Source: Comamonas serinivorans (lineage in GTDB: Bacteria > Pseudomonadota > Gammaproteobacteria > Burkholderiales > Burkholderiaceae_C). From it: a stretch of 64,000 nt of DNA. Below the pieces are notes generated by a model that worked only from the letters and a program-made list of their open reading frames with translations, ran no database searches and was not told the origin of the DNA. Made by a program: the position numbers and the translations under genes. Shown here piece after piece: positions 44,802 through 54,669 of this stretch. The number at the start of each line of letters is the position of its first letter. The first letter of the stretch is position 1. The DNA is taken from the NCBI RefSeq assembly GCF_002158865.1, contig NZ_CP021455.1, positions 3,410,001 through 3,474,000 on the forward strand. Direction: 5' to 3'.

Positions 44802-47420
44802 TCAACTCATCACCGAGGTGGACGCATCCGACAGCGTGAAAAACCGCGTGCCCAACGCGTCGGACAGCGACGTGGCGCCGCCACCGAGCTCGTCGAGCAA
44901 GGTGGCCAGCAGCGGGGTCGGCAGGTTCGCCAGGCACAGGGCCTCGGCCTGCCAGCCGTCGGGGTTGGGCAGCAGCGCACTCAGGGGCTGGCCGGCGTCC
45001 TTCACCTGCGCCTGCAGCTTGTCGAGGTGGCTGCGCACCGTCTGGCTCACCCAGGCCAGCGCGCGCGGGTTCTCGTCGTCGGTCACCAGCACGTCGCACA
45101 GCGTGAGCAGGTTGCGCCGCTGCTGGTGACGGGCGTGAAAGGTGATGGTGCTGTCGAACAGCGCCACCACGGCCTCGAAGCCCGCCACATCGGTCAGCGA
45201 CTGGTGGTCCAGCGCCAGGGCCAGGGTGTCGGCCAAAAAGGCCAGGCGCTCGATGAGGCGGCCGATGAACAGCAGGCGCCAGCCGCTGTCGCGCGTCATG
45301 CGATCGGTCTGGCAACCGGTGATGGCCGACAGCCTGGCGCTCACGTCGGTCAGCAGGCGCAGCGCCGCCGGCGCGGCATGCCGGCCCGCATCCTGCAGCG
45401 CGCAGGCGGCCCGGCTGGCGTGGTCCAGCTCGGTGCTGGCCTGCTGGATGAGCTGCCACTGCTCCAGGCTCAGGCGCTCGCGCACGGATTGCGCGGTTTG
45501 CTGCATGCAGCTCAGGTTGAAGGCCACGCTGTAGCCGTCGCGCACCTTGCCCAGGTCGGCGATCACGGTTCGCTCGAACACGCGCAAGGCCTGTTCCAGG
45601 TGCGGCGCCGTGGCCTGCGGCGTGCCTTCGTCGGGCACCAACCCGTTGCGGCAGGCCATGCGCATGGCCCAGCGGCTCACGGCGGGCGACGGCAGGTCCT
45701 CGCCATCCACCAGCGCCAGCAGCTGGCGCGCCAGCCTGACGCTGTTTTCCGCGCGCTCGGTGTAACGGCCGAGCCAGAAGAGGTTTTCCGCCGCGCGGCT
45801 GGTTACCGGTGGCCGCGAGCGCGTGGCCAGCACGGTGGTCTGCGGCAGGCGCGAGGTGTGCGCTTCGCGCGCCTGCGCGCTGACCCAGACGTCGGCACTG
45901 CTGGCACCCAGCCGCATGGCGGCCGAGCGTTCATGGGGAGCGGAGAGCCGCGCCATGCCGCCGGGCAACACCCGCCAGGTCTGGGGACCGGTGCTCAGCG
46001 CGTACACGCGCAAGACCATCGATTTCAGGGTCACCTGACCGGTGCCATGGGCGTCGACGGTCCAGCTGGGCATTTGCGAGCTGGGCACCCATTGCTGCAG
46101 CGTGTGGGCCGAGGGCGCCTGACGGATGCGCGCCGCCCAGGCCTCGCGCTGGGGGGCGCTCAGCCGGTCGCCGAACACGGGCTCGAAATCGGCGTGCAGG
46201 CGCGAGCCGCGCACGGTGGGCTTGATCACGGACTGGTCCAGCAGCGGCAGGGCCTGGTCCAGGGCGGGCTGCTCGCCACACCACCAGGTCGGCAGGGCCG
46301 GCAGGTGCAGCGGCTCGCCCAGCACCTGCTCGGCCAGCCGGGGCAGGAAGCCCAGCAGCGCCGGCGATTCGAGGAAACCGGCGCCCGGCATGTTGGCCAT
46401 GACGACGTGGCCGGCACGGATGGCCTGGAGCAGGCCGGGCACCCCCAGCGTGGAGTTGGCCTGCAGCTCCAGGGGGTCGAGAAACCCGTCGTCCAGGCGC
46501 TTGATGAGGGCATGGACGGGCCGCAGGCCCTCGAGGGTCTTGAGGTACAGGCGGCTCTGCCGCACCGTCAGGTCGCTGCCCTGCACCAGGGTCACGCCCA
46601 GGTAGCGCGCCAGAAACGCATGCTCGAAATAGGTTTCGCTGTAGGGCCCGGGCGTCAGCAGCGCGACGTGGGGTGCGCCATCCGGCGGGCACCGCGCCTC
46701 GAGGCCGGCCATGAACGCCGTGTAGGTGGCCGCCAGCCGCCGCACCTGCAGGGCCTGAAACGCCTGCGGAAACTGGCGCGCAATGGCCAGGCGGTTCTCG
46801 AGCAGGTAGCCCAGGCCGGAGGGCGCCTGGGTGCGCTGCGTCACCAGCCGCCACTGGCCATCGGGCGCGCGCACCAGGTCGAACGCCAGCACGCGCAGCC
46901 ACGTGCCGTCGGCCACTTGGGTGTCTTGCAGGGCATGCAGAAAACCCGGGTGACCGCGCACCAGCTCGGCCGGCAGCAGCCCCCGGCGCAGCAGCTCGCG
47001 CGGGCCGTAGGCGTCGGCCAGGATGTGGTTGAGCAGCTTGGCGCGCTGCAGCACACCCGCTTCGATGGCCTGCCACTCGTCGGCCTGGATCAGCAGGGGA
47101 AACAGGTCCAGCGACCAGGGCCGCAGCAGACGACTGGCCTCGGCATGGACGTTGTAGGTGGCGCCATCGTCGCGCACCTGACGATCCAGCTCGGCAAAGC
47201 GCAGTGGCAGGGACTCCAGGCCTTCCAGGCCCAGTTCGTCGAAAAACGTCTGCCAGGCAGGCGATACGGGACGGGATGGGCCGTCGTCACCCGGCGCACG
47301 AAGGCACCGGCGCACTTCGTCGAAGTGGCCGGGCGTGGCGGGCGCCAGCAAGGCGGGCGCCAGGTCTGCGGCAGAACCGAGCACCAGGTCACCCAGCAAG
47401 GATGGAAGGGAAGCAGGCAC
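44802..47420 (-). CDS. circularly permuted ATP-grasp / alpha-E domain fusion protein
   Basis: An 872-residue two-part protein. Residues ~1-500 form a circularly permuted ATP-grasp domain: LTPGPYSETYFEHAFLARYLG, VVMANMPGAGFLESPALLGFLP and VIKPTVRGS are seen. Residues ~540-860 form the all-helical alpha-E domain (NLFWLGRYTERAENSVRLARQLL). In many bacteria these are two genes; here they are fused. The ATP-grasp part is predicted to ligate an amine or peptide to a carboxylate. Always found beside transglutaminases, as here. Function of the system is not established. Confidence 0.93.
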   Translation of the reverse strand: MPASLPSLLGDLVLGSAADLAPALLAPATPGHFDEVRRCLRAPGDDGPSRPVSPAWQTFFDELGLEGLESLPLRFAELDRQVRDDGATYNVHAEASRLLRPWSLDLFPLLIQADEWQAIEAGVLQRAKLLNHILADAYGPRELLRRGLLPAELVRGHPGFLHALQDTQVADGTWLRVLAFDLVRAPDGQWRLVTQRTQAPSGLGYLLENRLAIARQFPQAFQALQVRRLAATYTAFMAGLEARCPPDGAPHVALLTPGPYSETYFEHAFLARYLGVTLVQGSDLTVRQSRLYLKTLEGLRPVHALIKRLDDGFLDPLELQANSTLGVPGLLQAIRAGHVVMANMPGAGFLESPALLGFLPRLAEQVLGEPLHLPALPTWWCGEQPALDQALPLLDQSVIKPTVRGSRLHADFEPVFGDRLSAPQREAWAARIRQAPSAHTLQQWVPSSQMPSWTVDAHGTGQVTLKSMVLRVYALSTGPQTWRVLPGGMARLSAPHERSAAMRLGASSADVWVSAQAREAHTSRLPQTTVLATRSRPPVTSRAAENLFWLGRYTERAENSVRLARQLLALVDGEDLPSPAVSRWAMRMACRNGLVPDEGTPQATAPHLEQALRVFERTVIADLGKVRDGYSVAFNLSCMQQTAQSVRERLSLEQWQLIQQASTELDHASRAACALQDAGRHAAPAALRLLTDVSARLSAITGCQTDRMTRDSGWRLLFIGRLIERLAFLADTLALALDHQSLTDVAGFEAVVALFDSTITFHARHQQRRNLLTLCDVLVTDDENPRALAWVSQTVRSHLDKLQAQVKDAGQPLSALLPNPDGWQAEALCLANLPTPLLATLLDELGGGATSLSDALGTRFFTLSDASTSVMS

Positions 47421-47600
47421 GGAGGGGCCGAAACTCCCCGTCGGACACGCGGACCGGCTGCAGCCCGACCCAGCCTGGGCCAGGCGCCGCCACGTGCGCG
47501 GGGAAGGTCATGAAAGCGACCGATTTTATCGGGGGCCTGCGCCGGCGCCGGCTGCCCTTCCCCGGCCCCAAGGGGCCCGCGGGCGCCATCCGGTGAAAAG

Positions 47601-50600
47601 TCACTGCCGGCGCAGATCCATCGTGAACGGAAACTCGCGGCTGCCCACCAGCGCCAGGTTGGCGGGTGGCGTGGGCATGGTGCCGCCGGTGTGGCCCATG
47701 GCGAAGAAGCGCGCCAGGCGGCGGCTCTCGGCCTCGTAGGCGTTGACGGGGAAGGTCGTGTAGTTGCGGCCACCGGGATGGGCCACGTGATACTGGCATC
47801 CGGCCACCGAGCGGCGCATCCAGGTGTCCACCAAGTCGAAGGTCAGCGGCGCATGCGGGTCGATCGAGGGGTGCAGCGACGACGTCGGGTTCCACGCCTT
47901 GTAGCGCACCCCGGCCACGAACTCCCCCGTCACCCCCGTGGGCTGCAGGGGCAACGGCCGGCCATTCACGGTCACGGTGTAGCGGCTGTCGTTCAGGCCG
48001 GTCACGCGCACCTCCAGGCGCTCCAGCGACGAGTCCACGTAGCGCACGGTGCCGCCCACCGACCCCTCTTCGCCCATGACGTGCCAGGGCTCGAGCGCGT
48101 GGCGCAGCGCCAGGCTCATGCCCATGGCGTCGATGCGGCCGACCGACGGGAAGCGGAACTCCAGGTGGGGCGCGAACCACTCGTCCTGAAAGGCAAACCC
48201 GACCTGGCGCAGCTCGGCCAGCACATCGGCGATGTCCTGCTGCACAAAGCTCGGCAGCAGCCAGCGGTCGTGCAGGGCCGTGCCCCAGCGCGTGGCCGGC
48301 GCCCGGTACGGCGTCTGCCAGAAACGCGCGATCAGGGCCCGCAGCAGCAGTTGCTGCACCACGCTCATGCGCGCATGCGGCGGCATCTCGAACGCCCGCA
48401 GCTCCAGCAGGCCCAGGCGCCCCGCCGGGCCATCGGGCGAGGCCAGCTTGTCGATGGAGAACTCGCTGCGGTGCGTGTTGCCCGTCACGTCCACCAGGAT
48501 GTTGCGGAAGGTGCGGTCCACCAGCGACGGCGGCATGGCCGAGCCATGGTGGCGCAGGTGCCGGTCCAGCTCCTGCAGCGCGATCTCCAGCTCGTAGACC
48601 TGGTCGTTGCGGGCTTCGTCCACCCGCGGGGCCTGGCTGGTGGGGCCAATGAACAGGCCGCTGAAGAGGTACGAGAGCGAGGGGTGGTTGTGCCAGTACA
48701 GCAGCAGGCTGCCCAGCACATCGGGCCGGCGCAGGAAGGGGCTGTCCGCGGGTGTGGCCCCGCCCATGACGAAGTGGTTGCCGCCGCCGGTGCCGGTGTG
48801 GCGGCCGTCGGTCATGAACTTCTCGGCACACAGCCGGGTCTGGTGGGCGGCCTCGTAGAGGAACTCGGTGTGCGCCACCACCTCGCGCCAGTTGCGGGCG
48901 GGGTGGATGTTGACCTCGATGACGCCGGGATCGGGCGTGACCTGCAAGACCTGCAGGCGCGCGTCGCGCGGTGGCGGGTAGCCCTCGAGCACCACGCGCA
49001 CATCCAGCGCCTCGGCCGTGGCTTCGACGGCGGCGAGCAGGTCCAGGTAGTCCTCGAGCAAGGCCAGCGGCGGCATGAACACGTAGAGGGCCGACGAGGC
49101 CTGCCCCACCCGCTCGGCCGCAGGGCCATTGGCGCGGCGCGGGTCGCGCGCCTCCACGCACAAGGCCGTGCGCGTGATCCCCGCCGCCGACTGGTGCAGG
49201 GCTGGCTGGGCGGGTTGAACCGACTGAACCACGTCACCCGGCCGCTGCAGGCGCAGCCTGGCCGCCTGGGCCGGTACGCCGGCCTGCGGCAGCTCGGCCT
49301 GTTCACGGGGTCGTGCCGACGCATAGCGCGCATGCAAGGCCGCCGCGGCAGGCAGGCGGCCCACAGGCGCCAAGGGGTCGCGCTCTTCCAGGAAGGGGTA
49401 GTCCGCCTCGCTGACCCAGGGCTGCGAATCGAGTGGCAGCCGATACCCCATGGGCGAGTCGCCCGGCACGAGATACAGGCGGTCGTCGCGCAGGAACCAG
49501 CTGCCCGACCGCCAGTGCGGCCCATCGAGCGCCGGGTTCGGCTTCGCGGGCTCCAGCGGCAACACGTAGCCGATGGCCGAGCCCAGCTGCTGCGTGAACA
49601 CGCGGCGCAGGCGCGCGCGCTCCAGCTCGTCGTCCAGCCGGGCATCGAAGGGGTCGACGTTGACCGGCAGTCGGCGCTCTCGCCACAGGTAGTAATAGAC
49701 GTCTTCGTAAGCTGCTTGAACGAAATCAGGCGATACCCCCACGGTTTCAGCCAACTTGCGGGTGAAGCGCGCGGCATCGTCGCTGGTGTAGTGCATGGGT
49801 TCGCGCTCGTCGGCCAGGCGCGCCGGGTTGCGCCAGATCGGCTCGCCGTCGGCCCGCCAGTAGATGGACAAGGCCCAGCGCGGCAGCTGTTCGCCCGGGT
49901 ACCACTTGCCCTGGCCTGCGTGCAGAAAGCCGCCTTGGCCGTACGCGTGGCGCAGGCGGTCGGCCAGCTCGCTGGCATAGCCCCGCTTGGTGGGCCCCAG
50001 GGCATCGGTGTTCCACTCGGGCGCGTCGCGGTCGCTGGTGGCCACGAAGGTGGGCTCGCCGCCCATGGTCAGGCGCACGTCGCCCGCGTCCAGGCTGCGG
50101 TCCACGGTGTCACCCAACGCCAGGATGTCGGCCCACTGGTGTTCGGCATAAGGCTTGGTGACGCGCGGCGATTCGTACACCCGCGTGACCTGCATCTCGT
50201 GGCCGAAGCTCACCTCGGCCTCGTCCATCAGCCCCTCGATGGGCGCGGCGCTCGAGGGCTGCGGCGTGCACGCCAGCGGAATGTGCCCCTCACCCGCGAG
50301 CAGGCCCGAGGTGGCGTCCAGCCCGATCCAGCCCGCACCGGGCAGGTAGACCTCGCACCAGGCGTGCAGGTCGGTGAAATCGACCTCGGTGCCGCTGGGA
50401 CCGTCCAGCGCCTTCACGTCGGGCGCCAGCTGGATGAGGTAGCCGGACACGAAGCGCGCCGCCAGGCCCAGGTGCCGCAACACCTGCACCAGCAGCCAGG
50501 CCGAATCGCGGCACGAGCCGCTGGCCTTGGCCAGCGTGTCCTCCGGTGTCTGCACGCCGGGCTCCATGCGGATCAGGTAGCGCACGTCCTGCTGCACCCG

Positions 50601-51050
50601 CTGGTTGAGCTGCACCAGGAAGTCGATGGTGCGCTGCGGGCTGCGGTCGATGCAGTCGAGGTAGGCCTGCAGGCGTGGTGTGGCCGGCTCGGTCACGCGG
50701 TAGGGCGCCAACTCGTCGGCCTGCTCGGCGCTGTAGCTGAACGGGAAGGTTTCCGCCTGCGGCTCGAGGAAGAAGTCGAAGGGGTTGTAGACCGCCATCT
50801 CCACCACCAGGTCGACCGTGACCTTGAACTCGGTCACCGGCGCGGGGTAGACGATGCGGGCCAGGTAATTGGCGAAGGGGTCCTGCTGCCAGTTGATGAA
50901 ATGGTCGGCCGGCTCGACCTTCAGCGCGTACGACACCACATGGCTGCGGCAATGGGGCGCAGGACGCAGCCGGATGAGCTGCGGGCCCAGCTGCACGGGC
51001 CGGTCGTAGCGGTAGTGGGTGACGTGGTGGAGGGCGGCGTGGATGGACAT
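47601..51050 (-). CDS. DUF2126 transglutaminase-like protein (cassette gene 1)
   Basis: A 1149-residue protein. The N-terminal third is a transglutaminase domain (LHHVTHYRYDRPVQLGPQL, nucleophile Cys in SGSCRDSAWLLVQVLRHLG, His in DLHAWCEVYLPGAGW). The remaining ~800 residues are DUF2126, with PTFVATSDRDAPEWNTDALGP and the NPRALADERE-type block. It lies first in the operon and 180 bp separate its stop from the ATP-grasp start. The ATG was chosen at MSIHAALHHV. Family context from published surveys links it to a predicted peptide-ligase system. Confidence 0.93.
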   Translation of the reverse strand: MSIHAALHHVTHYRYDRPVQLGPQLIRLRPAPHCRSHVVSYALKVEPADHFINWQQDPFANYLARIVYPAPVTEFKVTVDLVVEMAVYNPFDFFLEPQAETFPFSYSAEQADELAPYRVTEPATPRLQAYLDCIDRSPQRTIDFLVQLNQRVQQDVRYLIRMEPGVQTPEDTLAKASGSCRDSAWLLVQVLRHLGLAARFVSGYLIQLAPDVKALDGPSGTEVDFTDLHAWCEVYLPGAGWIGLDATSGLLAGEGHIPLACTPQPSSAAPIEGLMDEAEVSFGHEMQVTRVYESPRVTKPYAEHQWADILALGDTVDRSLDAGDVRLTMGGEPTFVATSDRDAPEWNTDALGPTKRGYASELADRLRHAYGQGGFLHAGQGKWYPGEQLPRWALSIYWRADGEPIWRNPARLADEREPMHYTSDDAARFTRKLAETVGVSPDFVQAAYEDVYYYLWRERRLPVNVDPFDARLDDELERARLRRVFTQQLGSAIGYVLPLEPAKPNPALDGPHWRSGSWFLRDDRLYLVPGDSPMGYRLPLDSQPWVSEADYPFLEERDPLAPVGRLPAAAALHARYASARPREQAELPQAGVPAQAARLRLQRPGDVVQSVQPAQPALHQSAAGITRTALCVEARDPRRANGPAAERVGQASSALYVFMPPLALLEDYLDLLAAVEATAEALDVRVVLEGYPPPRDARLQVLQVTPDPGVIEVNIHPARNWREVVAHTEFLYEAAHQTRLCAEKFMTDGRHTGTGGGNHFVMGGATPADSPFLRRPDVLGSLLLYWHNHPSLSYLFSGLFIGPTSQAPRVDEARNDQVYELEIALQELDRHLRHHGSAMPPSLVDRTFRNILVDVTGNTHRSEFSIDKLASPDGPAGRLGLLELRAFEMPPHARMSVVQQLLLRALIARFWQTPYRAPATRWGTALHDRWLLPSFVQQDIADVLAELRQVGFAFQDEWFAPHLEFRFPSVGRIDAMGMSLALRHALEPWHVMGEEGSVGGTVRYVDSSLERLEVRVTGLNDSRYTVTVNGRPLPLQPTGVTGEFVAGVRYKAWNPTSSLHPSIDPHAPLTFDLVDTWMRRSVAGCQYHVAHPGGRNYTTFPVNAYEAESRRLARFFAMGHTGGTMPTPPANLALVGSREFPFTMDLRRQ

Positions 51051-51380
51051 GGTGGGGTGCGATGAGCTGGAACGCGAACAGGCTGCAAGCAATAATCAGG
51101 CCATTTCATGACAGGGCAGCGGCACAGGCCACGGCGGCAGACTGCGCAGCCCCGCGCGACTGCGGGCCGGCGCCCTGGGCTGCCCACCCCGCCTCATCCG
51201 GCCGCCTTACCCGGTCACTGCGCGAGCCTGTCGACGGTCCACGCAGCACCGATCCGGACGAGGCCTTGGACCGGCAACGGGCCAGGCGCAGGTTGCGTGG
51301 GCTGCCCATGCGCCGCACCTTCAACCGAGAGACCCGCTTGCGGTTTGCACGCGGTGTGGCTACCACCCGCCAGTTCATCG
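51051..51380. other. intergenic region upstream of the DUF2126 gene
   Basis: 330 bp, presumably holding the cassette promoter. No gene or clear motif seen. Confidence 0.5.
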
Positions 51381-51430
51381 CAGTATGGGCCTACTGCCGT
51401 TTTTTTCATAACGGAAATTCACCCATACTC
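51381..51430. repeat. 50-bp palindromic element, copy 16
   Basis: CAGTATGGG to ATACTC, inner GCCGTT/AACGG stem. Its right end overlaps the stop codon of the crotonase at 51429-52334. Confidence 0.9.
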
Positions 51431-52334
51431 ATGATTTTTTCAGCTTCTCATCCATCTCGCGGATCAAGACACGGGCCTCGTCGCCTTCGGGGATGGGCCG
51501 CCCCGAGTCGCGCCAGGCCACGGCCGACTTGAAACCCTCGGTCTGTGCGTGGCGGCGAAACCACAGGCCTTCGGGGTTGTGGCGGGTGATGCCATCGAAC
51601 ACCGTGGCCATCATCTGGGTTTGCTCCAGGCCCATGGTCAGCATCACCTGGTTGACCACCATTTTGTGCATGGCCAGGTGGCCATTGGGCACGCCGGCGA
51701 TGCGGTCGGCCAGCCGGTCGACTTCGGCGTCCAGCTGCGCGGCCGGCACGGCCGAGGTTGCCAGCCCCCAGTCGGCAGCCTGCCGCCCGTTGATGAGGTC
51801 GCCCGTGAACATCAGCTGTTTGGCGCGCATGGCGCCCAGGCGGTAGGTCCACATGGCCGTGGTCGGACAGCCCCAGACGCGCGTAGGCATGTAGCCAATG
51901 CGGGCGTCCTCGGCCATGACCAGCAGGTCGCAGCACAGCGCGATGTCGCTGCCGCCCGCCACGGCGTGGCCGTGAACCTTGGCGATGGTGGGCTTGCTGC
52001 AGCGCCACAGGCTCATGAAGTCCTCGGTGTTGCGCTTCATGTAGGCGTAGTCGCGCATGGGGTCCCAGGGCTGACTTTCCTGTTGACAGGGGTGCTCGTG
52101 CAACTGCTCGGCTGAACCCTGCAGGTCGTAGCCGCCGCAAAAACCCTTGCCGGCGCCCTCGACCACGATGACGTGGATGTCGTCGTTGGCCTGGGCCCAT
52201 TCCACCGCGGCCCGGATCTCGCGCGGCATGTCGCCGTTGATGGCGTTGAGCCGTTCAGGCCGGTTGAGCAACAGCCGCGCAACGCGCGGGCGATCGGTCA
52301 GGGCGTCGATGCGCAGGGTGGAAAACTCGGGCAT
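51429..52334 (-). CDS. enoyl-CoA hydratase/isomerase family protein
   Basis: A 301-residue crotonase, longer than the other two in the window. Seen: RLLLNRPERLNAINGDM and the oxyanion region GKGFCGGYDLQG. The block AVAGGSDIALCCDLLVMAEDARIG lacks the first catalytic Glu (Ser-Asp instead), and RVWGCPTT lacks the second. It is therefore unlikely to be a classical hydratase. The C-terminus (GLWFRRHAQTEGFKSAV) matches a subgroup of 300-residue crotonases. Its last bases fall in a 50-bp element. Confidence 0.9.
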   Translation of the reverse strand: MPEFSTLRIDALTDRPRVARLLLNRPERLNAINGDMPREIRAAVEWAQANDDIHVIVVEGAGKGFCGGYDLQGSAEQLHEHPCQQESQPWDPMRDYAYMKRNTEDFMSLWRCSKPTIAKVHGHAVAGGSDIALCCDLLVMAEDARIGYMPTRVWGCPTTAMWTYRLGAMRAKQLMFTGDLINGRQAADWGLATSAVPAAQLDAEVDRLADRIAGVPNGHLAMHKMVVNQVMLTMGLEQTQMMATVFDGITRHNPEGLWFRRHAQTEGFKSAVAWRDSGRPIPEGDEARVLIREMDEKLKKS

Positions 52335-52465
52335 GGTCTGGTCTCCAGCGCACGCGAGGGTGAACAGGAGCCGCGGCGCCTGGCCATGCTAGGAGTGCCC
52401 CGGCCTGGCGACCAGCAAGGTGGGGACAGGCGGCGCCACGCAGGGTGCAGCCTTCCGGGGCACGC

Positions 52466-52987
52466 TCAGCGCGGCAGCGTGATCGACACCGGGCGATCCA
52501 GCGCCGCCACGTCGCAGTTGGGCCCCGGCCCCGCACGGTCCACCACCACGAAGCGCGAGGGACGATCGAGCACCAGCAGCGAGTGGTGCCAGACGCCAGC
52601 TCGGTAGTTCACGCCCTGGCGGCCATCCGTCCAGAACGCACGCACCGCATCAGCCCGGGGCTGGTCGCCCGGCGGCGCCACCACCACCAGAAAGGCCTGG
52701 CCGTCCAGCGGGACGAACGCCTGGCTGCCGCAGGGATGGCGCTCGAGTTCATGCGCCAGCAACGGCAGCGCATAAGGCTGGGTGTGAAACAGGCTGAGCA
52801 CGGGCCGCGCGCCTTCGCCCAGGGTTTCGATGCGGGCCAGGTCATCGAAGCGTGCGGTCTTGCCGCCATTGATGGCCAGGGCATCCAGGCCCTCTGCCTC
52901 GATGACGTCGCCGAACTCGGCGAACGCGGCGCGCGTCAAGGGCTGGGCCACGAGGGCGTGGGCGACAACGGGGGCGGAAACGTCCAT
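52466..52987 (-). CDS. allA: ureidoglycolate lyase
   Basis: A 173-residue cupin-like enzyme that splits ureidoglycolate to glyoxylate and urea, the last step of allantoin breakdown. Seen: FAEFGDVIEAEG at the N-terminus, HPCGSQAFVPLDG and the GVWHHSLLVLD motif. The start sits 17 bp from a palindromic operator. Divergent from the MFS transporter, which it is presumably co-regulated with. No other allantoin genes are in the window. Confidence 0.92.
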   Translation of the reverse strand: MDVSAPVVAHALVAQPLTRAAFAEFGDVIEAEGLDALAINGGKTARFDDLARIETLGEGARPVLSLFHTQPYALPLLAHELERHPCGSQAFVPLDGQAFLVVVAPPGDQPRADAVRAFWTDGRQGVNYRAGVWHHSLLVLDRPSRFVVVDRAGPGPNCDVAALDRPVSITLPR

Positions 52988-53003
52988 GGTGGGTCTGATG
53001 CTT

Positions 53004-53020
53004 AACTGGTCAGACCAGTT
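53004..53020. promoter_or_regulatory. GntR/FCD operator O1, before allA
   Basis: AACTGGTCAGACCAGTT, a perfect 17-bp palindrome with the TGGTnnnACCA core of FadR/FCD-type GntR regulators. It lies 17 bp upstream of the allA start. Confidence 0.88.
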
Positions 53021-53111
53021 TATCCCACGACATCCGCCATATTGGGGCAAATATTAGAGGGTTATCCCTTGATTAATCAGGCAAAAGTCGCGATAGGATG
53101 CCGCCCACGCC

Positions 53112-53128
53112 AACTGGTCAGACCAGTT
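53112..53128. promoter_or_regulatory. GntR/FCD operator O2, before the MFS transporter
   Basis: AACTGGTCAGACCAGTT, base-for-base the same as O1, 31 bp upstream of the transporter start. The likely regulator is the FCD protein at 54670-55359. Confidence 0.88.
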
Positions 53129-53158
53129 GAACCCTCTTCATTCCCCCAACAACCGATC

Positions 53159-54487
53159 ATGACCAGCCTCTCTGCCCCCGCCGCACATGCCGATGCGGCG
53201 CCCGCGTCCGCCGCGATGCACGAAGACGCGCTCTACCGCCGCGTGGCCTGGCGCCTGCTGCCCTTCCTGATGCTGTGCTACGTCGTGGCCTACCTGGATC
53301 GCGTGAACGTGGGGTTTGCCAAGCTGCAGATGCTGCAGGACCTGCACTTCAGCGAAGCCATGTATGGCCTGGGCGCCGGCCTGTTCTTCATCGGCTACTT
53401 TTTCTTCGAGGTGCCCAGCAACCTGCTGATGCACCGCATTGGTGCCAAGGCCACGCTGGCCCGCATCATGATCCTGTGGAGCATCATCTCGGCGCTCATG
53501 ATGTTCGTGCAGGTGCCGTGGCAGTTCTACACCCTGCGCTTCCTGCTGGGCGCGGCCGAGGCCGGCTTCTACCCCGGCATGATCCTCTACCTCACCTACT
53601 GGTTTCCCTCGCACCGCCGGGCCAAGATGGTGGCCTTGTTCATGTGCGCCATTCCGGTGTCGGGCGTCATCGGCGGGCCGCTGTCGGGCTGGATCATGGA
53701 AGCCATGCACGGCATATCCGGCCTGCGCGGCTGGCAGTGGATGTTCCTGATCGAAGCCATCCCGTCCTTCATCGTCGGCCTGCTGGTGCTGAGCTACCTG
53801 GACAACAACATCCGTTCGGCCAAGTGGCTGAGCACGGCCGAGAAGGACCTGCTCGAGCGCAACATCGCCAACGAAAACCAGGGCAAGCAGGACAGCCACA
53901 CGCGTCTGCGCGACCTGTTCGCCGACCGACGCATCGTCAAGATGGCCCTGATCTGCTTCTGCACCGTCATGGGCCAGTACGGGCTGACGTTCTGGCTGCC
54001 GTCGCTGATCAAGCAATCGGGGGTGGTGGGCACGCTGAATGTCGGCCTGCTGACCGCCATCCCGTTCTCAGTGGCCGCCTGCTCCATGTTCCTCGTCAGC
54101 CGCAGCTCGGACCGCCTGCGCGAACGCCGCTGGCACCTGATCGTGCCCTTCTGCGTGGGCGCCACCGGCCTGGTCATCGCCGGCGTGTTCAGCCACAACG
54201 TGACGCTGTCGCTGATCGGCCTGTGCCTGGCCGCAGGCGGCAGCCTGGCCACCTCGCCGCTGTTCTGGAGCCTGCCGACCGCCATCCTGTCGAGCGTGGG
54301 CGCCGCCGCCGGCATCGCCATGATCAACTCGTTCGCCAACCTCGCCGGCTTCATCAGCCCCTACATGATCGGCCTCATCAAGGACCAGACCCAAAGCGCC
54401 AGCATGGGCCTGTATGTGCTGGCCGGTGTCCTGCTGCTGGGCGCCGTGCTCACCTACACCGTGCCGGCCAAGCTGGTCAACAAGTAA
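53159..54487 (+). CDS. MFS transporter, anion:cation symporter type
   Basis: A 442-residue 12-helix inner-membrane transporter. The first helix ends YVVAYLDRVNVGFAKLQM, characteristic of the ACS (phthalate/tartrate/allantoate) group. FFIGYFFFEVPSNLLMHRIG and RFLLGAAEAGFYPGM are typical. A central loop separates two six-helix halves. With allA divergent and twin GntR operators, an allantoate- or ureide-like substrate is inferred but not proven. Confidence 0.93.
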   Translation: MTSLSAPAAHADAAPASAAMHEDALYRRVAWRLLPFLMLCYVVAYLDRVNVGFAKLQMLQDLHFSEAMYGLGAGLFFIGYFFFEVPSNLLMHRIGAKATLARIMILWSIISALMMFVQVPWQFYTLRFLLGAAEAGFYPGMILYLTYWFPSHRRAKMVALFMCAIPVSGVIGGPLSGWIMEAMHGISGLRGWQWMFLIEAIPSFIVGLLVLSYLDNNIRSAKWLSTAEKDLLERNIANENQGKQDSHTRLRDLFADRRIVKMALICFCTVMGQYGLTFWLPSLIKQSGVVGTLNVGLLTAIPFSVAACSMFLVSRSSDRLRERRWHLIVPFCVGATGLVIAGVFSHNVTLSLIGLCLAAGGSLATSPLFWSLPTAILSSVGAAAGIAMINSFANLAGFISPYMIGLIKDQTQSASMGLYVLAGVLLLGAVLTYTVPAKLVNK

Positions 54488-54669
54488 GCCTTCACCGCCC
54501 TGCTGCGCAATGCGGCGGGGCGCAGGCCTGAGCCGAAGCGCTCTGCGCCCGCCGGGTGGGCCGCCGTCCCCACCGCCACGCTGCACGGGCTGCCACCGGC
54601 GGTGTGCCCCGTCCGCCAGGCGATCAACCCGATAAGATCGCTGCGTCCCTCACTCTGCCCCTCGCCCTG

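Noticed and set aside
47691..51065. Long open frame opposite the DUF2126 gene
   Set aside because: Shadow of the strongly supported minus-strand gene.
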